A DNA stretch of 64,000 nucleotides from Brugia malayi (lineage: Eukaryota > Nematoda > Chromadorea > Rhabditida > Onchocercidae), in assembly GCF_000002995.4 (NCBI RefSeq), contig NW_025062475.1, positions 13,114,687-13,178,686 on the forward strand. Direction: 5' to 3'. A program made the translations under genes and the position numbers. The notes beneath the pieces are model-generated. The model was not told the DNA's origin and did no database searches. It was given only the letters and a program-made list of their open reading frames with translations. The first letter of the stretch is position 1. Every line of letters starts with the position of its first letter. Shown here one piece after another: positions 40,691 through 53,087 of the stretch.

Positions 40691-42370
40691 CAATTTTTTC
40701 CATTTTTTTTTTCTTTCTTTTTTGTTTATCACAATAAAAGGAAAGAAATAACAATAACATATGATATTTTCAATAAAATAAATAAAAAAAAAAAGTGAAA
40801 TAGACGAGATAAAAATGATATAATTTACTTTTTAAAATATAAATATAAATTATAAATCTTTGTGTTGCAATATTGATTGGATAAAAATATTATTATTACT
40901 TTTAATTGTTTTGTTCTGGATGATATAAACTATTTAAAATTATTTACAGTGTTTTTAGACAAATTTTATAAGCAATGTTTTATCTATTTATGTAGAAAGA
41001 AATTTATTATTATTTTTAGTTTTTTTTTTTTTTTTGTATGCCATTTAAAAATTCCGAAACTATCTAAATAGTATAATATTTTCCTTTCTAATGAATAAAT
41101 TAAGTGATTAGCAATTGTGACGAGATAGAAAATTATTTTAAAAAATATTTTTAGAAAATAAAAAAAAAAAAAAAATGAAGTATGAAGATGGATTTTAAAA
41201 GCATACTTAAAGAATAGTTGGAAACATTATTCCATTCATTCTTCATTTTAATTGATTTCATTTTCTTATTTAAATTTTTCACATATTTATATAAAAAGAA
41301 AAAGCGATAAACAATTGAAAAAATTTAAAACATACGTCACTTTAACAATTTGCTTGCAAACAACCAAAATAGTAAACAAGTAATGCAATAATGAATGTAA
41401 CACTTTTCATCTTTCCTTATATATTGACATTTAAATTATGCTTAAAAGCTAATCTGAAGTCTTCTTCCTACGGTAATCACATTTTTAATTTTAAAAATTT
41501 TTTTATCAATTGAATATTGTATGAATACTATCATTTGTTTATTGATATATAAAAAAATAATGGAAGATATCAATGATAATAACTTTAAAATAGATTAATA
41601 CACTTTCAATATGATATTAATATTTACAAATATAAATAGAATTTCTCAGTTTTCTTTATTTTTTTATAATTTCATTAATAATATATAATTTGCTTGAATA
41701 TATAATTTTGCTTTTGAAATTTTATTTTTTTAAGAGTTTAATAATATTTTTTTAATGAATGAATAATTTTTGATAGATAAAGTATACGTAATCAAATATC
41801 AATTATTACATGAGTACATATGACTAAATATGATTAGTTAAAAAGAAAAAAAAAAAAATCAAGGAAATTATTGTGAATAATTATTAACACTTTGTAATTA
41901 CCTTAGCGTATCGTTCACGTATTTCACGTAACATTTTTTTTTTTATAAACTTTATGTGCTTAATTCTTCTCAAAATATTTCATACAATTAAAGATAAAAT
42001 TTTGATGATAATATGCTTATTCTTTTATTTTTATTATTTTCACCATTGCTTATATGAATATATTACTAACAAATAATTATTTAAAGAAAAGAAAGGATAT
42101 ATTACGTGTGGATACATAGGTATAAATGGCGTAACACGTAACAAACATCTCGTACGTCACTTCCAAACTTAATAAAAATAACGTTTACAAAAAAAAATTG
42201 CTGATTTTAAAAAAGATCAAATTTGAAGAAAAATTTTTAAATCAGAACACCTATACTAATATTAGAAGATGCAATATTATTTAGCAATATTATTTAAACG
42301 TGAATATATGCGTGTATTTGTGCATGTGTATGTATGTATGTATGTATTTATATACGTAAATGTATGCATG
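40691..42370. other. Gene-free AT-rich intergenic DNA
   Basis: A/T-rich sequence without supported coding potential. A 64-codon frame at 40877-41071 has low-complexity content only. Around 41900-41935 and 42110-42170 there are several CACGTA/ACGT words in otherwise AT-only sequence. Confidence 0.5.
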
Positions 42371-42399
42371 TATGTGTGTGTGTGTGTGTGTGTGTGTAG
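42371..42399. repeat. (TG)n dinucleotide tract
   Basis: An uninterrupted run of TG. It is the reverse complement of the CA arrays starting about 120 bases further on. Confidence 0.9.
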
Positions 42400-42520
42400 G
42401 TGTATAATATATAATTTGTTGAGAACTGTTGAAGTTTAAAAAAAAAAAAGCAATGATGTTGATGATGTTATCTCCATATTTTTGGGATATACATAAAATT
42501 CATGAAGAGTATATAGGACA

Positions 42521-42790
42521 CATACACACATGCATACATACACACATACATACATACACAGCCATATATATACATACACACACACATACACATACATACA
42601 TAGCCATATATATACATACACACATACACACACATACACACACACATACATACATACACAGCCATATATATACATACACACACACATACATACATACACA
42701 GCCATATATATACATACACACATACACACACACACACATACATACATACACAGCCATATATATACATACACACATACACACACACATAAT
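42521..42790. repeat. Composite CA/CATA/ATAT repeat array
   Basis: CACA and CATACATA blocks are separated by a recurring cassette ACAGCCATATATATACATAC. It appears five times (near 42559, 42601, 42659, 42700 and 42751; the second copy reads ATAG instead of ACAG). Spacing is irregular at about 41-58 bases. All the Tyr/Val/Cys- or Thr/His-rich frames across it are repeat artefacts. Confidence 0.93.
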
Positions 42791-43114
42791 ACATAGAAAT
42801 ATAAAATAGTGAAATTTTTATAAAAAGAAAATGAAATTTGATGTATATGCTAGAATGATGATGTATCAAAGTGTACAGCTTAAGGCTACCAAAACATTTT
42901 AAAGGTTTTTTTTTTTTTTCTGTTGTTAGCCAAGGAAGAATAGGCCGGAATAGAGGAGAGTTGCTGTTAAATTGAAAAAAGACTATTATCGATGGAAATA
43001 AAAAAAAAAAGGAAAGAAAAAGGAGAAGAAAAGAGGAAAACGGAAGACATAACGATTTGTTCGAATCGATATGAATTCCTCATCAACTAAAAATTCATGA
43101 ACTGGTGATGATGA

Positions 43115-43222
43115 TATAAGCATATATGTATACATATACAAAGAATATTTTACGTGTAATTACGTGTAATATATTTATATGTATGTATGTACGTATACGT
43201 GTACGTATGTATGTATAAATAT
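43115..43222. repeat. Alternating purine-pyrimidine tract
   Basis: ATATGTATACATATAC, ACGTGTAATTACGTGTAAT and TATGTACGTATACGTGTACG follow each other. Several are self-complementary. No gene is evident. Confidence 0.6.
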
Positions 43223-43602
43223 AGTTTGACAAATATTTTAAAATTTTTATTGTAAATTCTTTTTTTTTTTTTTTTTTTCAAATGGAATTAATTATTAGTT
43301 AGATATAAAAATTATTTCGTTTTAAAATTTAAAAAATAGATGATTGTATACTATTTTAATGTATTATTTGTTAAATAGGATTTTTTAAAAAAAAAAATGA
43401 GAAAAAAGGGAAGAAAATGTGATGTAAGAAATAATGATAAAAACTAACAATTATCATTAATTAATATCATTGTTATCATAGTTGAACAATTATTTTTAAA
43501 TAATATCAAATTTTAGCTTTATTTTTTCTTTGTGAAATTAATCACTAATATCACTTAAACAATCTTTACAATTATTTTTAGTAATGATAGTGCATAGATT
43601 AC

Positions 43603-43902
43603 GCTTGCACAGATCAATAAAAGTTAATATTGTACTTGAATAGATCAGCAAAAATTAAAATTATGCTTGCACAGATCAATAAAAATTAAAATTATGCTTG
43701 CACAGATCAATAAAAGTTAATATTGTACTTGAATAGATCAGCAAAAATTAAAATTATGCTTGCACAGATCAGCAAAAATTAAAATTATGCTTGCACAGAT
43801 CAGCAAAAATTAAAATTATGCTTGCACAGATCAATAAAAATTAAAATTATGCTTGCACAGATCAACAAAAATTAAAATTATGCTTGCACAGATCAATAAA
43901 AG
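43603..43902. repeat. 31-bp minisatellite, about ten copies
   Basis: The main unit begins GCTTGCACAGATCAATAAAA and ends ATTAAAATTAT. Variants differ at AATA/AGCA/AACA after GATC. A second unit type begins TACTTGAATAGATCAGC and occurs twice, each time after a copy ending GTTAATATTG. The period is 30-32 bases. Confidence 0.93.
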
Positions 43903-44740
43903 GTATTAGTTATATAGCGGACGTTAAATTTAACATTACGTTAAGTGAAAAAAGAAAAAAAAAAAAAAAACATTACGTGAAATGAGAAAAAACCTACAAA
44001 TAATGACAGATGCTAATCGAATAGAATATTTTACGTACGAAAATTCTAATAAAGTATAAACATAAGTAAAGTGTATTAGATCAATACGCTTGCGAGAGAT
44101 ATAGAAGAAATAAGCCTTTAGCTTAGTAGAATTTTGTCTAAAATAATTCAATGGAAGCTTAATTGTACTATTTTCAAAAAAAAAAAAATTGATTGGAAAA
44201 AGTTGACAAACATATGAGAAAATTTCATTTAGCAATTGAATAAAACGAAATAAATAATTGCAAAGATAGATAATATAGAAAGACAATTAAACGAATTTTT
44301 TTTTTTTTTTTAATAACACACTTAAATTTCTTTTTTTTTTTTTTTCCTATAGAATATATTTTTTATATGGTAAATTAAATGAACTTAAAAGTATTAAATG
44401 AATTTAATTATATTTTAGAATATTAATTTTAAAATATATTCTTTATGCTTTCATAATTGTTAGTTTTTTTTTTTTTTTCACTCATCATTAATGCTTTTTG
44501 TTTTCCTAGAAAAAAAAAAAAAAAAAAATTTAATTTAAAAAAGACAGTGACCAATACGTGACAATGTGACATCTACCATTCTACTGCTATTGCTATTTGC
44601 TTGTCATCGAGATGGATGTACTTCTGTTGGACATTTAGTTCTGATGTGATGATGTATTGACCAGTTCTGATGTGACATTAAAATGTGGGACAATGTTTGT
44701 TTAGCATTTATATAGTATCGCACACTCATTTGCTATTTAA

Positions 44741-44800
44741 TGACATACACACACACACACACACACACGCACACATACACATACATACATACACGCACGA
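44741..44800. repeat. CA-rich simple repeat
   Basis: (AC)n with CATACATA and CGCACG interruptions, just before the duplicated segment at 44806. Confidence 0.9.
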
Positions 44801-44805
44801 GCATA

Positions 44806-45075
44806 ATGCACGTATTCGCGTGAAAATTTAGTTGTCAAATTAATCATCTAAACCATATTACATGTATCTAACTTTCACTTATGATTGACAGATTTCATAG
44901 GATTAATACTAATTTAATAATAATATTATTATTATATATCTAACCTTCACTTATATTTCAATAACATGCGTCATGTGTGAACACGTTGCACGTGTAATGC
45001 ACGTATTCACGTGAAAATTTAATTATCTAGTTAATCATCTAAAGCATATTACATGTATCTAACATTTACTTAAAA
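44806..45075. repeat. Imperfect direct duplication, about 190-bp spacing
   Basis: The stretch starting TGCACGTATTCGCGTGAAAA at about 44806 recurs as TGCACGTATTCACGTGAAAA at about 44997. In both it is followed by TTAATCATCTAAA and CATATTACATGTATCTAAC. The end of a further CACGT-rich unit (ACACGTTACGCATCACG) lies near 45122. Confidence 0.8.
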
Positions 45076-45417
45076 TTGAGAAATTTCATAACAATATGAA
45101 TTGAATGACACGTCACGTGTAAACACGTTACGCATCACGCACACACGAACACTTTATATATACAAAAAAATTAATTGATCAATATAATTTCATTTGATTA
45201 TTTTACATCAATATAAAATTTTTTCAAAAAAAAAAAAACGATCAAAAATCAAAATAAAATTTTTTCAAAATAAAAAAAAAAAATTAATAAACGAAAAAAA
45301 AAAAATAAATAAATATGCAAATATTCGACGTTAAAATGATGAAAAACAAACTTTCTTGGCTATAATAAGTAACAAGAAGGAATTAATATGACTGCATCTT
45401 GCAATTGTATGGCAAAT

Positions 45418-45442
45418 GCATGCATGCATGCATGCATGCATG
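45418..45442. repeat. (GCAT)n tetranucleotide tract
   Basis: Six perfect GCAT units. The repeat is self-complementary, so either strand can form a hairpin. Confidence 0.95.
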
Positions 45443-47554
45443 ATTATAATTTATGCATGAAGTAAATAGAAGAAAATATCATAGAGAATGATGAAAAGAA
45501 TGAAAAAGAGAAGAAAGGTGTAAAGAAGATAAACGCAGAATTATGATTTTTGCCTGAATTTTTGGTTTGAAATTCTCAAATACAATCATATTATCATTTT
45601 TTTAAATTACATTAGCAAAAATTAAAATAAAATGAAATAAATATCTGTGAACAAATTAAGTTTAATTTATAATTATACTGAAAGAACATTTCAATTTTAT
45701 TATTTTCAAATATTATAATACTAATAATTAAACTTAATTATAGTAAATCGAATTAGAATATATTGGCAAATATAAGTTGTAGTTAAAGCTATAAAATATT
45801 ATAAAATTTCATTAATTAACAAATAGTTCATCGGATGATAATAACAAGTGGTCTTCTTGATTTTAAAATTTATCGCTAATCTTTTTTTTTGAAAAAAATA
45901 AAAAAAAAAAAAGAAAATTCAAATTATATTGCAATTTCATACAAAACATTGTATTCAATTTAAATATTAATAAAAACAAAACGAAAAATTTTTAACGTTT
46001 TTGATAGAAATTTTGCAATCGATTGAAGTTTAATAATAAATTTCATTTCTTATGACAAATTTGAATTTTTCAATGAATAAAATTTTGTATAAAATTTCTA
46101 TTTGTTATCAAAATTTTTACTGAAATGCTAGAAGAGCAAATATTTGAAATATACCTAAAATGCTTAGTTAGTATTTTTGCTAAAAATATTAATATTTTTG
46201 AATTTTTATTTCTAAAAATTCGATATTTAGATTTATCATCAAAAATTATCCGTGATTCTAATAAAATATTCATTTTAAAAAAAAAATAATAATCACATTA
46301 ATTTGCAAGTAAAGTTTACTTTTACTGTAATCTAATTGTTAGATATTATTTTTATTTTTGCATAAATATCTTTTTTTTTTTTTTTGTAAATTTTTTTAAA
46401 AAAATAATTTAAAATTTTATAAATTTTTTTTATTTTATAAATATATTTTATATCTTTTTGATGATTTATTGTATTGAATGATTATCAAAGCACTACAAAG
46501 TTAATTAATAAATGAAGTTTGTGTTTTATAAACAAAGAATTTACGCAAAAAATAATAAATTAAAAAAATTTTTTTTTTAAATACTTTAGGAAAAGTATTT
46601 ATATTTCACTGACAACAAAATGTTTGTTTTAATTTTCAATTTAAAAATTTAATATAAAATATGCATAACTTAGCAAAGCTTTTTCATAAATAATAATAAT
46701 AGCCTCAAAGGTTATTATTAATCATAAGCCAATAGTTTCATTCAAAAAAAAAAAAAAATAAAAATTAAACAAAAGAAGCCAAAAAAGAAAAAAATAAAAA
46801 TCGATGATTGTTATTCATTTTGATTTTTTCTCAAGTCTAAATTTAATTTTAGTGAGAATAAATAGCGAAAAATTTTTGGCCTTTATATGGCCCATTTCTG
46901 GCTTTTATATTATGGCCTGATATTATGGCCCGTACTATCTTGGCCCTTTTACATATAATTATTTAAATAAGCTTCTTTTTGCATAAAAATATTTGCTTAC
47001 TTGCGAAAATGGTTGTGAAAAATAAGCAAATAAGAAAAACGAAATTTGAAATTTGATATGAAAAAGGAAAAAAAAAAGTGATTAAATAGCAAAAAAAGAG
47101 AAAGAAAAAAAAAATTAAATATAATTTAAATAACATTAATTAAATACTAAAAATTAAAAATCGTTATTTTTTAATTTTTTTTTATCTTTTTTATTATATA
47201 TATATTTTTATACCTTCAATTATTGATTATCAACTGTTAATGTATGCTAACTTACTAACTATTTCAGATTTTTTTTAAATTTATTAATACAAAGTTAGCA
47301 AAAAAAAAAAAAGGGAATAAATGAAAATAATAAATTTGAAATAAAATTAAAGTCAAAATTAAAATAGTATTTAAAAAAAAAAAGATGAATGATAATTGTT
47401 AATGATAATATTACTATTACACTTATGTAATTAATAAACAAATGAGAAAAATAGTTGCAAAATACTGAAATAAATATGATCAGTTATAAAATATTAATTG
47501 AAAAATTTTTAATTGAAATAATATGTCAAATGAAAATTAAACTTTTTACGGATT
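45443..47554. other. Gene-free AT-rich intergenic DNA
   Basis: Low-complexity A/T-rich DNA. A short patch around 46875-46945 holds repeated TGGCC words (TTTTGGCC, TATGGCCC, TTTATATTATGGCC). No coding region, RNA gene or transposon end was recognised. Confidence 0.5.
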
Positions 47555-48094
47555 TTAAGCATATTTAACTTAAATAAATGATAAAATTTATCAGTTAAAA
47601 TGATAAAAATAAATGATAAAATTTATCAGTTAAGATGATAATTGTATTGCATTGAAACAGTAATAAATGAATGATTAATTGGTGGAAATAGTTTAAAATT
47701 GATAAAACTGAAATGAAATGATAGAGCACTGATATTAAGCATATTTAATTTAAATAAATGATAAAATTTATCAGTTAAAATGATAAAAATAAATGATAAA
47801 ATTTATCAGTTAAAATGATTATTGTATAGCATTGAAACAGTAATAAATGAATAATAAATTGATGGAAATAGTTTAAAATTGATAAAATTGAAATGAAATG
47901 ATAGAGCACTGATATTAAGCATATTTAATTTAAATAAATGATAAAATTTATCAGTTAAAATGATAAAAATAAATGATAAAATTTATCAGTTAAAATGATT
48001 ATTGTATAGCATTGAAACAGTAATAAATGAATGATAAATTGGTGAAAATAGTTTAAAATTAATAAAACTGAAATGAAACGATCGGGCACTGATC
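47555..48094. repeat. 180-bp tandem repeat, three copies
   Basis: Copies begin at about 47555, 47735 and 47915, each with AAGCATATTTAA. The period is exactly 180 bases with few substitutions. Each copy contains two near-palindromes TGATAAAATTTATCA, and ends with ATAGAGCACTGATATT (diverged in the last copy). Confidence 0.95.
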
Positions 48095-48136
48095 GCTAAT
48101 TTTGATAGTGTCACAGTTAAATTCATTTCTCTTTTC

Positions 48137-48195
48137 CCATCTCTCTCTCTCTCCCTCTCTCTCCCTTTCTCTCTCTCTCCCTCTCTCTCTCTCTT
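48137..48195. repeat. CT-rich simple repeat
   Basis: CTCTCTCTCC-type polypyrimidine run 40 bases after the 180-bp array. The minus-strand Arg/Glu-rich frame here is an artefact. Confidence 0.9.
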
Positions 48196-49583
48196 TTTCA
48201 TTAAACTATTTGATTGCATTTAAAATTACTAATTACTCATAATATTTCCAACCATTCATTCGCTATTCTCACTGTCATTTCTGTAATTGATAATAACGTT
48301 TACTGATAATTTATCAATGATAATGAAATAATTAATAAATAAATTATCATTCAATCAAGGACATTTTACTATTTCAAATGAATAAATTAAGAATCTTTTT
48401 TTTTTAAATACAAAATATTGTTATTGAATTAAATTTAATTAACTTTATTTTACTTTTAAATTAATTAATTTTAATCTAATTCACTTCTCGTTCTATTTTT
48501 TTTTTTTATAAAATTTAAATTATTTTATTATACTGATTTTTTTTTTTTTTTTTTTATTCTGATGTGTAATTTTCAAAAATTTTTTAGAAATTAAAAATAT
48601 ATATATATATATATTAAATGGAAATAATATGAGAATAATTAAATTAAACTTACATATATTGCACTAATTAAAATTTTGATATATTTTACAAACTTTTTTG
48701 TTCAAATATTTAAAAAGAAAAACAGATGAAAGAATTTTGATTAAAATTGATTATTAATACTAAAATTACTAAAATTTTTTGCTATTATTCATACATTTTC
48801 CAAATTTATACATTTAAACAAATTTCTATTTATCAATAATAATTACAATAATTTTAGAAATTATTAATTAAAATCAATTGGAATTAAAAATTAAAACAAG
48901 AATAGTTTTTATCTTACTTTTTCTTTTTTTTTTTTTTTTATTATTTTAACTTATTAATCGATTTAATTATCTTTTATCCTTCTTAAATAACATTTGGAAG
49001 CAATTATTGGCTCAGAAATAAATAGTAATTTAAAAAAAATTTTTTTTTTTTTTTTTTGAAATGATAGTTATGATCGAAAATAGTACATCGTTATTTGAGA
49101 ATTTTGATGAATAATCATTGCAAATTAATTATAGTATCAAAGTAAATTATAAAAAAGTTATTGTTATCACTCAGAAATCACTGATAAGAATTTATCAAAT
49201 TTCATTTTCATTACTTTATGATAATTTCTAGTAGTTAATATTATTTTCTATCAATTAGTGTCATCGAAAAAAAGGGTGACACTATAAATGCAAATCAATT
49301 GATTGATTTGAATAAATTGTTTTCTTTTTTTTTAAATTTTTTTTAATAATATTTTTTTTTTTTTTTAATAAATCAAGGTAAAAATTTATGGAAAAGATGG
49401 ATATTTCTTTTTTTTTTGTTAATTTATATTGTTTTATTATTAATTACTGAAATTAATTACTTAATTAATAAAATATTTGCTTTTAAATTGTAAATTTGAA
49501 TTGACAAAAAATTTGAGTACAAATGAAAATTGTTTATTTTTTATTGAAAATACGTTTCATATTATTTAAAAATGCTTCATATT

Positions 49584-49619
<36 letters not shown>

Positions 49620-51470
49620 ATTAAGAAGTTAATTAATTACTAAATGACTTTCTACTCTTTCATTACTAATAGACACAAAATGAAAAATAGAATATATTAT
49701 TGGTTATATAAATTGAACATTTTGAAAAATATCAATAATTAATTAATTTTTTTTTTAAAAAAAAAAAAAAACATAACATTTTTAAGTTATACGAATTCAA
49801 AAAATTCCATAAAAATTTATTAGCTAATTTTATTAGAAACAATAAAAGAATAAATTATTCTAAAAATTTTCACAAAAAAAAAAAAATTTTTTTTAATTTT
49901 TTTAAGAAAAAAAAAGAGTAAACTACTTGAGAGAAAAAATTTATAATTCAGCCGCATTTGAGCACTTTTTTATGCTTTTTCTTTTTTTTTTTTTTTTTTT
50001 TTTTGAAGTACTTATAACTTTTCTTTGCTTTTTAAAAAATTTGTTTTTATGTGGCAGAGAAGAAAATTTTTTTTTTTTTTTTTGAATTGAAAAACTTTAA
50101 AACTAAGAATATTTGATTACCATATGGAATAATTCAAAATTTGCATTCATTACTTTGATTTTTTAAAAAAGAAACAATGCTTATAAGTAAGTTTATTAAT
50201 GATTATTGTTAATTTCGAGAAATAAATTATTATTATTATTAAAATTTGAAAATAATTTTAATTGAAATACAATATATGCTAATATTTAGGTATATGCTAA
50301 CATAAAACTTTTACATTCATTAATTCATGTATAATTAGTAAAAATTTCTTTTTTAGAAAATACATAAAACAAAAAAAAAAAAAAAAAAAAAAAAAAAAGA
50401 TTAATTTTATTTTTTTGTACTTTTTTTTAAAATTTTTTTCAAATTCCACACAAATAATTGTTTGTTTTCGTTAGCTCAAAGTAATTAATTACTATAAACT
50501 AAAATTAACTTTAAATGATATCTTAAATTTTTTTATAAATATTTTTTACTTATACAAGTAAAAACATAGATTTTAAAAGCTTATGTGAAAAAAAAATTAA
50601 ATAATCATATATCAAATATATCATTTTCATGTCATTTCAATTTGCATAGATTAAAAAATCATAATTAAAATTGATTAAAAATTAAAATAGTTCAATTTCA
50701 TTACTACAATGAACGACAAACTTTTCTTTCTTTTTTTTCCCCGATTTTTTAAAAATAAAAATTATAATTATAGAATAAAAATAAATTATTGATTGAAATT
50801 AAACCATCTCTAAAATATGATTTGTACTTTTGTTTATTATCAAAATTTTTTTAACTATTTAAAAAAAAAAAAAAAAAAATAAACATAACTATGAAAATAA
50901 CAAATTATTGTAAATCTTGAAAGAAGAAAAATTGATGAATGTGTCGAATACAATGAATGCTTCGAGACAAAAAACTAAATTTATTTTAAATTTAGTTTCA
51001 CAAAAAAAAAAAACATTCATGTATTTATATACTGAAGAAGAATGAAGAAGTAGTATATTGGGAAAAAATTAATAATTTCCAAAAAAAAAAAAGGCAAAAA
51101 AAACAAATATTTTCATCATTTTCATGTCATTTTCATATGTTATATTTTAAAAAATAGAAGAAGCAAATGAATGTTTGTTTACAATTAAGAAAAAAATTTG
51201 TTTTTTTTTTTTTTTTTTTAAATTAGTCTTAGTATGTGTGACATTATTTGTGCAAATATCATAAATAAAACTTAAATTTTTCCTAATTTTTTTCTCTTAA
51301 TTTGCACATTTTGTTTTACCTGAAAACAAACAATTAATCTTTAAAGTAATATTTATAGTTTTCATTCAAAAGTTATATTTATACTTAGTTTTCATTCAAA
51401 TTTTTTTTTTTTTTGTTCATTAATAATCATAAAATTTAGAAATAGGATGATCGTTTGATTGAATCATTTA
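48196..51470. other. Gene-free, extremely AT-rich intergenic DNA
   Basis: Long A and T homopolymers (up to about 30 bases, for example at 49589-49616 and 50371-50398) and an AT run at about 48597-48614. Nothing coding was recognised on either strand. Confidence 0.6.
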
Positions 51471-51560
51471 GGATGATTGATTGATTGATTGATTGATTGG
51501 ATCACTTAAGATGACCGACTGATTAGATCATTTAAGATAATCGATTGATTGGATCATTTA
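51471..51560. repeat. (GATT)n tract with degenerate flanking copies
   Basis: GATTGATTGATTGATTG at about 51477-51498. Around it a looser unit ATCATTTAGGATGATTGATT / ATCACTTAAGATGACCGACT / ATCATTTAAGATAATCGATT recurs about every 33 bases. Confidence 0.8.
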
Positions 51561-52879
51561 TCGGATAGAAATCAAAAGTTTATTTCTGATTTACTTTCAT
51601 TCCGATTTATCATATTCTCTATTAATTAATTCATTGTATTATCAATTTTTTGAATAAAATAAAGTGGCAGAATGACAATTTTCCAAAGAAAAAATTAAAT
51701 TAAATTAAGTTAAATTAAATTAAGAGTGCTTATAAAATTAAGAACCATTTATTATTTGTTCCTTCTTTATTGAATAAGTATATAATATATTAAGCAGATC
51801 GATAAGAGGTCATAGTTCATGGAAGTTATTAGTGAAATTTAAAAAATGCAATGAGAAATTTTGCATATAGTATAAATAATTGCTTATAACAAAAGATTAT
51901 ACTTAGATTAAAAAATATTGCATAAATAAAAGACAGATTTCAATTTAATTGAAAATTACAATAACTTTAGTCAGAGTAAAACTTTAAATGTACTTTGGAT
52001 TATCATATCAGTTGATAATGCTAATCAATAACAATTTCAATACTTTCTAGGATTTTTTTTTGAACAATTAATTTCATTTTATTATCATTTGTACTTATAT
52101 AATTGAAAGAAAAACAGTACAATTTTAAAACTTATTACTAAACCATTTTTGTGACAAAATCAACAAATTAATTATTCATTTTGTTTTTCTCAAAATTTGT
52201 TTATTTCTTTTTAGTTAGCTTAACAAATTCCTTCTCAATTAGTATTCTTTATATATTATCGACATTGTTAGCAATTAATTTGCTTTTCTTAGAATTAATT
52301 AATTATTCGTAGTAATTTATCATTTCTATCAATTTCATTTATTCACAATAAAAATGTTAAATATTCATTATTGTTTAAGTCAGTTGAAATGTAAGCACTC
52401 ATTGTTATCAATTGATAAAATAATATCTTTTAGCATTATATTACAAATATTCGATGGTTTATTTTATATTTACTTATTATCATTTAATGTTGTCTAAATT
52501 TAATAAATTGTATTATTATTACTTCGATCTTTTGTAACATACATATATGCTTGAAATTTATTGTTGAAATTTTTACTGTTTCATAATTTTGAATAATAAT
52601 GCAAAATATGAAAATTATTGCAATGAAACATTTGATTAGAATCGAAATTATTTAAATATTAAGACTTATTATCATTACTTCATTTCATGCTGTTATACCT
52701 ATTCTAAAAAAAAAAAAATTATACCCATTCTATATATATAAATTTTTTAGGTATAAATTTTAATATAGGTATAAATTTTTTTTAAATTAAATTCAAATAT
52801 CCAATACATATATATTTGATTGTATTTACTTAAAATTCTAATATATATATTTGATTAAAATTAAAGTAATTTGAAGTTT
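51561..52879. other. Gene-free AT-rich intergenic DNA
   Basis: No supported gene. It leads into the G-rich minisatellite at 52880. Confidence 0.5.
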
Positions 52880-53087
52880 GATTTGGGAGGTCAGGTGGGG
52901 AGTTTTATTGGAAAAGTTATGTGGGGAGTTTGATTGGGAAAGTCAGGTGGGGAGTTTGATTTGGGAGGTCAGGTGGGGAATTTTATTGGGGAAATTATGT
53001 GGGGAGTTTAATTGGGGAAGTCAGGTGGGGAGTTTGATTTGGGAGGTCAGGTGGGGAGTTTGATTTGGGAGGTCAGGTGGGGACATA
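52880..53087 (+). repeat. G-rich 26-bp minisatellite, eight copies
   Basis: The consensus unit starts GATTTGGGAGGTCAGGTGGG and ends GAGTTT. Eight head-to-tail copies fill 208 bases. Units 2 and 5 share a variant (TATTGG..GTTATGTGG / AATTATGTGG), as do units 3 and 6, so units 1-3 and 4-6 form a 78-bp higher-order period. The 61-codon frame across it follows from 3 x 26 = 78 and is not taken as a gene. Confidence 0.95.

Noticed and set aside
42429..42869. Thr/His/Tyr- and Cys/Val-rich frames
   Set aside because: Pure products of the CA/CATA repeats.
43603..43902. CRISPR-like regular repeats
   Set aside because: The 31-bp units abut each other with no unique spacers, and the host is a eukaryote.
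52878..53063. Trp/Gly-rich 61-codon frame
   Set aside because: It exists because three 26-bp units equal 78 bases; there is no start context, splice site or homologue.
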